From a virus, in IMG/VR virus record IMGVR_UViG_3300045284_000404, positions 1 through 50,495 of that record: a DNA stretch of 50,495 bases. One strand, given 5' to 3'. Below, piece after piece: positions 26,990 through 35,039 of the stretch. Made by a program: the position numbers and the translations under genes. Under the pieces are notes generated by a model. It did no database searches. It was not told the origin of the DNA and saw only the letters and a program-made list of their open reading frames with translations. How positions within the stretch are numbered: the stretch's first letter is position 1; each line of letters starts with the position of its first letter.

Positions 26990-27447
26990 GGTCAAGTTGG
27001 ATCCTAGTGGCGATTATACTTACCGGCTGCAAGACCAGCACAGCGACGGTGGAGTTCGATGAATATCAGTGTAGATATCTGCGGCAGCGCGATGTCAACA
27101 CGTCGCAGCTCTGCAAGCGCTCACCTAACAGCAGTGCTGCAAGCAATGAGGGAGCCAGCGGTGTCGATCAGGGATCGAATGCGCCGAGCAAAGCAAGCTC
27201 GCCGGGACCGGCTGGTCCAGCAGGCAATCCAGGTCGGCCAGGCACTCCAACGCCTCCGGGAGGCCCAGGGAGCGGATCGGGTTCGGGCGGTGGTAGACCT
27301 CCTGGCAGCGGAGGCAGCTCTGGCGGAGGCGGTGGCAGTCCTGGAGGCGGAGGCGAAGAAGTGAACGTGGATCCGCCAGATCGTATGGGAGACCACACGA
27401 ACTATCCGAATAGACCCTCGGACTGTTGCGAGCCGAAGAACCCATAA
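26986..27447 (+). CDS. Lipoprotein with Pro/Gly-rich tail
   Basis: The 153-aa protein starts MRSSWILVAIILTGC, a lipoprotein signal with lipobox LTGC, so the mature N-terminus is probably Cys-15. A short Cys-containing domain similar to the preceding small protein follows, and then a long Pro/Gly/Ser tail. An outer-membrane lipoprotein with a Pro-rich tail in a lysis cluster fits an o-spanin, but a surface-exclusion role is also possible. Confidence 0.65.
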   Translation: MRSSWILVAIILTGCKTSTATVEFDEYQCRYLRQRDVNTSQLCKRSPNSSAASNEGASGVDQGSNAPSKASSPGPAGPAGNPGRPGTPTPPGGPGSGSGSGGGRPPGSGGSSGGGGGSPGGGGEEVNVDPPDRMGDHTNYPNRPSDCCEPKNP

Positions 27448-27459
27448 AGGAGAAAGGAA

Positions 27460-27675
27460 ATGATACTCGCTCTGATTAATCTCATCATCTACCTCATTGT
27501 ACTCGGCCTCCTGTATTGGCTTGTCCTGTATGTAGTCGATGCCATTCCGATCCCTGACCCACCGAACAGGATCATCAAGATCCTCCTGATGGTGATAATG
27601 GTGATCATCGTCATTGTACTGTTGCTTAATCTGCTGGGGAGCGGCACTGGTATCAACCTGCCGAAGCTTGGATGA
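27460..27675 (+). CDS. Holin-like small membrane protein
   Basis: The 71-aa protein has two hydrophobic segments ([19 protein letters not shown] and [20 protein letters not shown]) joined by a Pro-rich turn [11 protein letters not shown]. This matches small two-TM putative holins of the Thivi_2564 type by memory. AAAGGAGAAAGG precedes the ATG. Holins make the inner-membrane lesion that releases endolysin; the GH25 lysozyme at 5910 is the candidate partner. Confidence 0.7.
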   Translation: MILALINLIIYLIVLGLLYWLVLYVVDAIPIPDPPNRIIKILLMVIMVIIVIVLLLNLLGSGTGINLPKLG

Positions 27676-29126
27676 GTGAAGTCCTCTTTGGGACTGCGTC
27701 TATTGAGAAGGTGGCTGTGGTTACAGCCCCTCTCATGCAGGTCTCTGTGGCCGAGGCGACAGTTCAGCAGGTAGTGTCCTTTGCGTTCGAGAACCAGAGG
27801 ATAATGCTTGGTGACATCGGGGTTCCAGGACCAAGGGGTCCGACAGGACTTCCCGGTCAAGATGGACTCACAGGCCCAAAGGGAGACAAAGGCGACAAGG
27901 GAGATAAGGGCGACACTGGAGCACAAGGTCCGAAGGGTGACGTTGGACCGCAGGGCTCCATCGGTCTTACTGGGCCACAAGGTCCACAGGGACCAAAGGG
28001 TGATAAGGGTGACGAAGGCGATCAGGGTCCAGTAGGTGCTGACTCTACCGTGCCGGGGCCGCAGGGACCACAAGGCGTTCAGGGACCACAAGGTGATCCA
28101 GGAGTACAGGGTGCACAGGGACCCAAGGGTGATCCGGGAGCACTGGGACCACAGGGTCCAAAGGGCGATCAGGGAGACACTGGACCACAGGGTCCACAAG
28201 GTATCAAGGGTGACACCGGAGCGCAAGGTCCACAGGGAACTATAGGACCACAGGGTCCACAGGGACCGCAGGGACCAATCGGTCCGACTGGACCCACTGG
28301 GACTGCCAGCATGATCGTCTCGGATACGCCACCTGCTAGCCCGCTTCCAGGGCAGCAGTGGTTCGAGTCCGACACCGGCAATACTTTCCTCTGGTACACG
28401 GACGCAGACAGCAGTCAGTGGGTGCAACAGTCTAATGCCGGTACACCTGGCTCCAGTGGCGATGCAGGTGTCGTGCAGATGTTCGCCTGTGCAGCGCCAC
28501 CAGCGGGCTGGCTCAAGGCCAATGGTGCATTGGTGAGTCGCACGACGTACTCTAACCTGTTCGCAGCCATTGGTGTTGTCTGGGGCGCAGGAGACGGCTC
28601 TACGACCTTCGCTCTGCCCGATCTCCGTGGTGAGTTCATCCGTGTCTGGGACGACTCCAGAGGCATCGATGCTGGTCGTACCTTCGGCTCAGCACAGGTT
28701 GGGGATCTAGCTCCGCACACTCACACGTTCACCGGCACAGCTCTGGGCACGCACGATCACACTGTGGGCAACAACAGCGCCAACCACACGCACAGCTTCT
28801 CCGATGCGTCGTCGGCGACCGGCACCGCCAGTGCCAACCACAATCACACTATCCCGGTCTACGGCGGACAGAACGCCAACACTGGCCACGTCAATGCTTC
28901 GGGTGATAGCACTCTGATTCATGGTGGTGTCCCAGACGAAGCACAGAGTGGTGCTGCACACACGCACACTGTCGCCGTCTCCGGCACGACAGGAGCGAAC
29001 TCTGTAGCTCACACCCACGACGTTGTTGCGAACAGCGCTGGAACACCGGCAGGTACAATTGGTTCCTTTGGTGGCACGGAGACACGGCCGAGAAACGTGG
29101 CTCTACTTGCCTGCGTTAAATATTGA
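27672..29126 (+). CDS. Collagen-like tail fibre with collar domain
   Basis: The 484-aa protein has an N-terminal 45-residue anchor. Residues about 49-212 are Gly-X-Y collagen-like repeats rich in Gly-Pro-Gln and Gly-Asp. A short module follows ([20 protein letters not shown], then SSQWVQ) that is shared with the fibre at 29769. A collar-type domain then appears ([32 protein letters not shown]) with a His-rich end (APHTHTF, HDHTVG). Collagen-like repeats form triple helices in phage fibres. It is probably a receptor-binding or decoration fibre. Confidence 0.85.
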   Translation: MSEVLFGTASIEKVAVVTAPLMQVSVAEATVQQVVSFAFENQRIMLGDIGVPGPRGPTGLPGQDGLTGPKGDKGDKGDKGDTGAQGPKGDVGPQGSIGLTGPQGPQGPKGDKGDEGDQGPVGADSTVPGPQGPQGVQGPQGDPGVQGAQGPKGDPGALGPQGPKGDQGDTGPQGPQGIKGDTGAQGPQGTIGPQGPQGPQGPIGPTGPTGTASMIVSDTPPASPLPGQQWFESDTGNTFLWYTDADSSQWVQQSNAGTPGSSGDAGVVQMFACAAPPAGWLKANGALVSRTTYSNLFAAIGVVWGAGDGSTTFALPDLRGEFIRVWDDSRGIDAGRTFGSAQVGDLAPHTHTFTGTALGTHDHTVGNNSANHTHSFSDASSATGTASANHNHTIPVYGGQNANTGHVNASGDSTLIHGGVPDEAQSGAAHTHTVAVSGTTGANSVAHTHDVVANSAGTPAGTIGSFGGTETRPRNVALLACVKY

Positions 29127-29134
29127 GGCTCACC

Positions 29135-29425
29135 ATGATCGTATATCATTTCCATCCAGAGACCGGTGCGTTCTTGAATACCTCGTCCGAAGCGGATCCG
29201 AGTCCGCTCGAGCCAGGAGTGTTCCTAATCCCAGCTAACGCCACGGCGAAGTTACCTCCGTCACCGGCGAACCCAAAGAAGCAGCAGGCAGTGTTCCGGG
29301 ATGACACATGGAGCATCGAAGATATCCCAGTGCCACCGGCACTTAAGACAAACATGGAAGGGGCTCCCGTGGGTATGTGGCCTCGCCTTGGTATTAAAGA
29401 AGCTTTGAAAGGTGGTGTGACATGA
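29135..29425 (+). CDS. Tail fibre assembly/chaperone-like protein
   Basis: ATG 29135 follows GAGG. The 96-aa protein begins MIVYHFHPETGAFLNTSSEA, then DPSPLEPGVFLIPANATAKL and DDTWSIED. This order (Y...pe.g..l..s.adp.Ple.g..LIPa.At..pP) is typical of small proteins beside tail fibres, such as assembly chaperones. Its position right after a fibre gene agrees. Confidence 0.65.
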   Translation: MIVYHFHPETGAFLNTSSEADPSPLEPGVFLIPANATAKLPPSPANPKKQQAVFRDDTWSIEDIPVPPALKTNMEGAPVGMWPRLGIKEALKGGVT

Positions 29426-29757
29426 GCCTGAACGTTGTAACTGCAGCGAGTGATCCGGCCTTCTACACAAGGGTCAGCTATCTCGCATTGAAGGTGGCGC
29501 AGATGATTGCCTCGGAGGAGGATACTCATCCCAACCATGCTAACCGCGTGAGCTACTCTAATCGGGTCTTCCGAGGCGATGACAACGCCATCCTTCTGGC
29601 CCAGCACGTCGCCACAAATGCAGCCATCTCAGCTGCCCTCGAGAGTGGTGGACCCGAGGCACCGACAGACGCTGACATCGAGTTCACCTTGACATCGATC
29701 TGGGACGCACGGGCTAATGCCTTTGCGCCCCTGCCAGCAGGTTCGGTTGCAATCTAA
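29422..29757 (+). CDS. Hypothetical protein in fibre cluster, 111 aa
   Basis: The gene overlaps the previous stop by 4 bases. The protein is helical with an exposed Asn/His segment (SEEDTHPNHANRVSYSNRVF) and an Ala-rich centre (LAQHVATNAAISAALESGG). The end WDARANAFAPLPAGS is low complexity. It has no signal peptide. Context suggests a fibre-associated or baseplate-type small protein, without a recognised family. Confidence 0.6.
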   Translation: MSLNVVTAASDPAFYTRVSYLALKVAQMIASEEDTHPNHANRVSYSNRVFRGDDNAILLAQHVATNAAISAALESGGPEAPTDADIEFTLTSIWDARANAFAPLPAGSVAI

Positions 29758-29768
29758 GAGGTTCTGCC

Positions 29769-30683
29769 GTGGCCTTCAACTTCCCTAATGCACCAACTGA
29801 TGGCACCACCTTCACTCCTGCTGGTGGGCCAACCTATACATTCTCCAATGGCGTCTGGAAGCTAACAGGCGGTAGTTCCGCTTCCTTTATTGTGATCTCG
29901 GACACGCCTCCGACAGTACCATTCCCGGGCCAGATGTGGTTCAAGAGTGATACTGGAGGTTTGTTCTTCTGGTACGTGGATTTGAACTCGAGCCAATGGG
30001 TGCAGATTAACTTCACGCCTACTCCTGTACTGCCGATGCTAAGCAATATCGTTCAGACAGTTATCACTACGTCAGGGCCCTACACCAAGCCGCTGGGATT
30101 GAAGTTCATTCAGATTATCTGCTACGGCGGTGGAGGAGCAGGCGGTGGCTCACCTGCCACTGCAGCAGGGCAAGGCTCTGTTGGCGGTACTGGAACCAGC
30201 GGCTCCAAGGCGTCGTCGATACTGGCGGCATCAGCGCTCGGGGCTTCCGAGACGATGACGATCGGTGCCGGTGGCGCTGGCGTTTCAGGGGCTGCAGGCA
30301 ACGCCGGACAGCCAACATCATTTGGAAGCCTTGTTGTAGCGGTAGGTGGCAACCCTGGAGGTTCTCTGGGCGCCAACGCAGCTGCACGCTCAGCGGGGTC
30401 AGGTTCTACGGCGCAGGCAACCGCTGGGCAGATACTTGGCTGGACCATGCGTGGACAGACATCATTTCAGGTTGCGGCGGGAGCAGCAGCTGGCAGCATG
30501 GCTGGTAACGGTGGTGAAACCGATCTGGGAGGGGGAGGCCAGGGTTCAGCGGCTGGAGCCGGAGGAGCCGGAGCACCCAACACAGGAGGTGGCGGTGGAG
30601 GCACTGTCAATGCAGCCTCGTTGGCAGCAGTTACCGGTGGCGCTGGTGGTTCTGGGGTCATCATTTTGAGGGAGTATTTCTGA
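29769..30683 (+). CDS. Glycine-rich tail fibre/adhesin, paralog 1
   Basis: A GTG start gives MAFNFPNAPTDGTTF, an N-terminal module shared with the next protein. Residues about 38-78 carry the SDTPPTVPFPGQMWFKSDTG module also found in the collagen-like fibre. From NIVQTVITTSGPYTKPLGLK onward the chain is Gly-rich (CYGGGGAGGGS; later GNGGETDLGGGGQGSAAGAG). Such glycine blocks can form polyglycine-II type bundles, as known for some phage adhesin tips. It probably binds the receptor. Confidence 0.75.
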   Translation: MAFNFPNAPTDGTTFTPAGGPTYTFSNGVWKLTGGSSASFIVISDTPPTVPFPGQMWFKSDTGGLFFWYVDLNSSQWVQINFTPTPVLPMLSNIVQTVITTSGPYTKPLGLKFIQIICYGGGGAGGGSPATAAGQGSVGGTGTSGSKASSILAASALGASETMTIGAGGAGVSGAAGNAGQPTSFGSLVVAVGGNPGGSLGANAAARSAGSGSTAQATAGQILGWTMRGQTSFQVAAGAAAGSMAGNGGETDLGGGGQGSAAGAGGAGAPNTGGGGGGTVNAASLAAVTGGAGGSGVIILREYF

Positions 30684-31519
30684 TGGCCTATGATTTTCCC
30701 AATGCGCCCTCTGTCGGCACCATCTTTGCTCCTCCCGGCGGGCCGATATGGCAGTGGACCGGCACTGTATGGGCCATTTCGTCACCAGCTGGGATCCCAG
30801 AAGCACCTACCGATGGGCTCCTCTACGGTCGGCAGAATGGGCTGTGGGCGAACATCCTCAACAACATTGTCCAGACGATCATTAGCACGCCGGGAGCTGG
30901 GGTCTATTCGAAGCCTGCAGGGCTGAAGTTCCTCGATGTCATTCTTATTGGTGGTGGTGGAGGTTCCTCTCGGGGTGGCATCTCGGCCGCGGGCACGGCA
31001 TCAGCTGGAGGCGGCGGCGGAGGAGCCGGTGTCTGCTTCAAGCTCTACAAGGCATCCGATCTTGCAGCGACAGAAGCCTACGTGATCGGCGCTGGCGGTA
31101 CGTCACCGGGCGGTACCGGAGGGGATGGCGGTGCCAGCACATTCAAAGGGCTGACAGCGGGAGGTGGCGGAGGCGGTGGCGCACTGATGACGGCGACGGC
31201 AGCGCTTGGTACAGGTTCGACGCGCGGTGCAGGAGCTTCTGCCACTGGTGGCGACCTCAATTTGGATGGCCAGCATGGTGGACAAGGCTGGGCTAATCCA
31301 CATGGGCGAGTTGCCACAGCGATCGGTGGCTTTGGTGGTAGCAATTGCCTTGCCCAGGGTCTTACACCTGGCCTTACAGCAACACTGCTCAGTGGTGGAG
31401 ATGGCAGGTTCCCCGGAGCTGGAGCTTATGGCGGAGCCGGAGCTGGCACGGGCGGTGCTACTGCTGGTACTGGCGGTATCGGCGGCAATGGCGGCCTCAT
31501 TCTCAAGGAGTACTATTGA
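30683..31519 (+). CDS. Glycine-rich tail fibre/adhesin, paralog 2
   Basis: The 278-aa protein aligns with the previous one at the N-terminus (MAYDFPNAPSVGTIF) and in NIVQTIISTPGAGVYSKPAG, LKFLDVILIGGGGGS. It lacks the SDTPP module. Its Gly blocks are longer (AGGGGGGAG, TAGGGGGGG). The pair looks like a duplicated adhesin in which the Gly-rich tips have diverged, a common way to shift receptor range. The ATG shares its A with the previous stop codon (TGATGG). Confidence 0.75.
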   Translation: MAYDFPNAPSVGTIFAPPGGPIWQWTGTVWAISSPAGIPEAPTDGLLYGRQNGLWANILNNIVQTIISTPGAGVYSKPAGLKFLDVILIGGGGGSSRGGISAAGTASAGGGGGGAGVCFKLYKASDLAATEAYVIGAGGTSPGGTGGDGGASTFKGLTAGGGGGGGALMTATAALGTGSTRGAGASATGGDLNLDGQHGGQGWANPHGRVATAIGGFGGSNCLAQGLTPGLTATLLSGGDGRFPGAGAYGGAGAGTGGATAGTGGIGGNGGLILKEYY

Positions 31520-31833
31520 TGGCAACAGATACCATCCTCTACCGCAAGGGCTCAACTTTCGAATATCAAGGAGTCCTACAGGATGCCTCTGGAGCCCCAA
31601 TGCCCATCGAGGCCTCTCTGGTGCTCAAGATCTACGAGACCTTCGGAGCCGGGATGCAGGATTTAGCTATATCGGTGATCGACGGACCTTCAGGGACATT
31701 CAAGGTCTCCCTAAGTGAGGAAGAATCGAAGAAGCTCCCTGAGGGGAGATCTTCCTGGTTCAAGATCCTCTTCGACTACGAGGACACCACGAAGAAGGTG
31801 GTCTTTCCTCCGCTGTGGATCAATGTACAGTAG
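31519..31833 (+). CDS. Beta-rich fibre-associated protein, 104 aa
   Basis: The ATG overlaps the previous stop (TGATGG). It begins MATDTILYRKGSTFEYQGVL and contains a regular strand pattern (SLVLKIYETFG; AISVIDGPSGTFKVSLS; SWFKILFDYED). It resembles small baseplate or fibre N-terminal immunoglobulin-like domains. It is the last rightward gene; a leftward gene ends 1 base further on, with no obvious terminator between. Confidence 0.65.
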   Translation: MATDTILYRKGSTFEYQGVLQDASGAPMPIEASLVLKIYETFGAGMQDLAISVIDGPSGTFKVSLSEEESKKLPEGRSSWFKILFDYEDTTKKVVFPPLWINVQ

Positions 31834-33105
31834 TCATTGTAGGAAGCTGGAGATCTTGGGCAGGGGCGTGAAGGCAGATCCTTCAGCACCGTCCATGTCC
31901 TCCGAGCGGAGGTACTTCGACTTCACCGCCGTGTTTAGAATATGGACGATCCTGTCTGAGGGAACTCTGGTTGAGAGGTACCTCCAAAGCATGTCCCTGG
32001 GAATGGGCTTCTTGTACTTCGTGTGCAGCTGGTAGGCAAAGGTATGAAGTTCATCAAGCAGGTCCGAGTCAGACCTCCCAACCATCGCAGCAAAAACATC
32101 CGGCATCGTCGACTCGGCCTCATGCATCCACTCCACTGCGCGCTGAATGTCCCGCACGGTCATGCGGAGAGAGTTTCCATAGGAAGCACTCGAGATCAGG
32201 CAAAGCTTCAGCAGGATCTGCCTTCGTCTTCTGTTGTAATGCTGCAGTTTCGTGTGACTGGGTATTGGCCTGATCCCTGCAAGGTTGTGTTCCTCGATCA
32301 GAACCTCGGCTTCCGGGGTGAACTCCATCACACCAGCGAGTTCCGTGAGACGGGTCATATCTGCAGAGAGCCCATCACGGAGGTGAGCCATATGCCGTTC
32401 AGCGTTCTTATCCACTATGCTCTTTGACGCGATCCTCCGGACATCAGGCATCACCTCAGAGTAAATCAGGATAAAGCGAGCCATGAAACCCTGGTCCCAC
32501 GCCGTCGGGGGCAACGTGGCGACCAGGGTTCCCGGCTGGGCACCGGCAAGAAGGGTTACTACCGGGCCAACTATGATTTCAGTTTTTCCCCGAGATCTCT
32601 TACTCTCCTTGAACTCTGGAGGACCATCCCAGAGCTTAGTGAGCGATGCCATAAAGCCTTGGTCCATCTGAGAGAGCAGCGTCGAGAACTCGCCAGCAGC
32701 AATGAGAATCGACCTGTATTCATCCATTCGCTCGGGACTTCGCTGGGCAAACTTCTTCGGCGAGTTCTCGAACTCATCGAGCAAGCCCGCCTTAGTCATG
32801 TCATCTCCGGAGACCTTGAGTGCCCTGTTGGGATCCCCTGGATTCACGGATCGCCAGAGCTCTCTGACGGGGTCAATTGCCTGACTTTTCCCGACGCCTG
32901 GCGGAGCCACAAGCATGACGTAGAGGTTCGGATATACCTCACCAAGGTCATTCTCCATCAGAACCCGCCGTTCAAGTGCCCCACCCACGGCAGTTATTGC
33001 AGCCCATTTTCTGAAAACTCTCGGGCTCCCCTTTTGATCGGTGTATTCAAGAAATGACTCTATCCAGTCCGGTAGCATCCGGTTTTGAGTTCCGGACTCT
33101 GCCAT
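31834..33105 (-). CDS. DUF3987-type replicative helicase/primase-like protein
   Basis: The product is about 423 aa. ATG 33105 is chosen (MAESGTQNRMLPDWI); an upstream ATG at 33192 would deepen the overlap with the polymerase gene, and ATG 33078 is also possible. The Walker A is APPGVGKSQAI, and sensor/Walker B-like acidic segments follow (GDDMTKAGLLDEF). This agrees with the DUF3987 family, related to phage and plasmid replicative helicases. It is the final gene of the leftward block. Confidence 0.7.
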   Translation of the reverse strand: MAESGTQNRMLPDWIESFLEYTDQKGSPRVFRKWAAITAVGGALERRVLMENDLGEVYPNLYVMLVAPPGVGKSQAIDPVRELWRSVNPGDPNRALKVSGDDMTKAGLLDEFENSPKKFAQRSPERMDEYRSILIAAGEFSTLLSQMDQGFMASLTKLWDGPPEFKESKRSRGKTEIIVGPVVTLLAGAQPGTLVATLPPTAWDQGFMARFILIYSEVMPDVRRIASKSIVDKNAERHMAHLRDGLSADMTRLTELAGVMEFTPEAEVLIEEHNLAGIRPIPSHTKLQHYNRRRRQILLKLCLISSASYGNSLRMTVRDIQRAVEWMHEAESTMPDVFAAMVGRSDSDLLDELHTFAYQLHTKYKKPIPRDMLWRYLSTRVPSDRIVHILNTAVKSKYLRSEDMDGAEGSAFTPLPKISSFLQ

Positions 33106-34717
33106 CAGTTCCAATGCCTTTCCATGGGATAAGTCCATCAGCATTTTTCTTATCCACTTTCTGAGGACACCAGTTCCAGCCGCATTCGACATCCGCAGGA
33201 ATTTCTACGGTCTCATCGCTGTAATGTAGAGGTATCTTCAGAAGTTCTAGTACCCGAAGGACAATCTTCTCCGATTTCTCCGAGTCTGGATCATCTGGTA
33301 GCTGAAAGACAATGTTGTCATGGACCTGTAGCAGGAGTTCCAGGGGACCCTTAGAAGGTCCCCAGGCATCCAATTCATACCAGACTCTCCATAGGCCCAA
33401 GTTCAGGAGGTCTCCCACAGTCGATTGTGGGTCAAAAGCAATAGCCTTCCTTAGAGTGGAATCATCGTCCGGCCGACCGAAGAAGTGCCGCTGACGACCG
33501 AGGGCAGTGGTCACATAGTAGTCCATCTGCAGCCGGTTCGCCTGCATCATATGATAGGATTTGATCCCCTTGAAGCGACGGAAGTATTTTAGCTGAAACG
33601 TCGCTACAGACTCCTTGTCGATCTTGGTCTGCTTGGCCATGTGAGGAGGCTTACCGAAATAGTTCGATCCATGGCCAAGGCGCTTCGAGGTGTCACGGTA
33701 GGAGAGGGCATGGTAGAATGGACTCTCCGCTAGGGCTTTGTCTGCCTCTTTGTCTCCTGTCCATCCGAGGTCTGGCCAAATTTCTCTGGTGACTCCGGTA
33801 TGTAGATCTCCACTTCGACACGCATCAAGGTACGCACGATCTCGGCCGTCCCTGTAGGCAAGACCTCCAGTGACGAACGACTCTGCCTGGGCCAGGTCAA
33901 CGGACCAAAGCTTCTTCCCTGAATCTGCGACAACACAACGTCGCATTTTCTTAGTCCAGTTTTGGAGGTTATCTCCAGATCCAAAGGGATCTTGACTGGA
34001 CGACCATCGACCAGTTTCAGTTCCAGCCACATTGTAGCTGCAACGCATTCTTCCATCAGCAGATAATGCTTTTGAGAGGACATCAATCTTCTTCTTCAGG
34101 TCTCGCATGGAGATAATGAACCGGGCAAAGGGAGCGGCCCAGTAGTAGGACTGCAGACTCTCCAGTGCCTCCCGGTTCACGGTGATCTTGGCGTTGCCTT
34201 TCTCATAGGTATAGATCGGCTCAACGCCTAGGCTTTCGTAGAAAAACTCTTTCAGCTGTTGAGGAGAGTTGTAATTCAGCGCGAAGGCCCGCTTGGACTC
34301 CGCGTACACATTCAGGGGCTTCTTCCCGCTGTAGGGGATCCCCCAGACCGCCTCAGCAAGGCGTTGGAATTTCGCATCCAAGGCAGCGAGCTGGTTCGAG
34401 AGCTCTGACCGGACAATCCCTCGCCACATCTTATCAACGAGAACACCCCGCCGAGACATCACGAAGCTCGGGGCCTGCATCGCGCGTTCGAACCCGTACA
34501 CCAGCGAGGCATTCTCGGAGTGCTCCACTGTCAGAAGATCCCGCCAGAGACTCTCCCAGACCTCGAACGTAACCGCGCAGTCCAGGCCATTGTAGACTTG
34601 GAGCGCAATCATTTCATCCAGGGATTTTCCTCTGGAGATGGTGGCACTATCGATCCAGGGCACGATGCTCGCTCCAGAACTCCTCACAGCGTGCCGGATA
34701 GCCAGAGCCAAAGTCAA
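33047..34717 (-). CDS. Family A DNA polymerase, with only the end of the proofreading domain
   Basis: The product is up to 556 aa. Motif A reads VDLAQAESF, motif B (O-helix) RDTSKRLGHGSNYFG and motif C LQVHDNIVF, so the polymerase core is intact. The N-terminus begins just before YNGLDCAVTFEVWE, the Exo III motif, whereas Exo I and II are in the gene at 36110-35040. His occupies the O-helix position of E. coli Pol I Phe762. The start is uncertain: TTG 34717, or a GTG near 34661 with GGAG 8 bases upstream. The product probably pairs with the separate exonuclease part. Confidence 0.88.
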   Translation of the reverse strand: MTLALAIRHAVRSSGASIVPWIDSATISRGKSLDEMIALQVYNGLDCAVTFEVWESLWRDLLTVEHSENASLVYGFERAMQAPSFVMSRRGVLVDKMWRGIVRSELSNQLAALDAKFQRLAEAVWGIPYSGKKPLNVYAESKRAFALNYNSPQQLKEFFYESLGVEPIYTYEKGNAKITVNREALESLQSYYWAAPFARFIISMRDLKKKIDVLSKALSADGRMRCSYNVAGTETGRWSSSQDPFGSGDNLQNWTKKMRRCVVADSGKKLWSVDLAQAESFVTGGLAYRDGRDRAYLDACRSGDLHTGVTREIWPDLGWTGDKEADKALAESPFYHALSYRDTSKRLGHGSNYFGKPPHMAKQTKIDKESVATFQLKYFRRFKGIKSYHMMQANRLQMDYYVTTALGRQRHFFGRPDDDSTLRKAIAFDPQSTVGDLLNLGLWRVWYELDAWGPSKGPLELLLQVHDNIVFQLPDDPDSEKSEKIVLRVLELLKIPLHYSDETVEIPADVECGWNWCPQKVDKKNADGLIPWKGIGTDGRVRNSKPDATGLDRVIS

Positions 34718-35039
34718 TGGGCTCGAAGATCGTCACGGGAATGCCCTGATCTTGACAGAAGGCCCTCTCCACAGCGACTCCCTTAGATTCCTCCCAGCCC
34801 TCGAGGCCGAGGACAATCATCTCCTCGGAGCGGTCGATGAAGTGGAGATTGTAGTCTTGCCAAAACTCAAAGTCAACCGGCATCTTTTGCTGGATCGCCA
34901 TGACGTGACAGTGAGCAATAGGGGAGAAGAGCATCTTCCCAGCCTTTATCCCAATGGCGACAAATTCACACACCTTATAGTAGCGGTAATTCATTAGGCT
35001 CTTATCAGTGCTGCTGTAGGGGCTGGCAACGTAGATCAT
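34647..35039 (-). CDS. DUF1937-like protein between polymerase halves
   Basis: The 130-aa protein begins MIYVASPYSSTDKSLMNYRY and continues with GKMLFSPIAHCHVMA, FWQDYNLHFIDRSEEMIV, GLEGWEESKGVAVE. This is the DUF1937 pattern, related to nucleoside 2-deoxyribosyltransferase folds. Its ATG directly follows the TGA of the UDG-exonuclease gene, and its 3' end overlaps the polymerase frame by up to 71 bp. It probably handles nucleotides; here it also interrupts the polymerase reading unit. Confidence 0.75.
   Translation of the reverse strand: MIYVASPYSSTDKSLMNYRYYKVCEFVAIGIKAGKMLFSPIAHCHVMAIQQKMPVDFEFWQDYNLHFIDRSEEMIVLGLEGWEESKGVAVERAFCQDQGIPVTIFEPIDFGSGYPARCEEFWSEHRALDR

Noticed and set aside
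27121-27445. Several 90-106 aa frames over the lipoprotein tail
   Set aside because: They are shadows created by the repetitive Pro/Gly-rich coding sequence.
27820-28290. CRISPR array or tandem DNA repeat
   Set aside because: The repetition is a 9-base codon pattern for Gly-X-Y collagen-like protein, in frame with the fibre gene.
34647-35039. Self-splicing intron or intein in the polymerase gene
   Set aside because: The insert is one tightly packed DUF1937-like gene with start/stop contact to both neighbours; no intron core, homing nuclease or intein motif was seen. A cDNA test is still listed in the findings.
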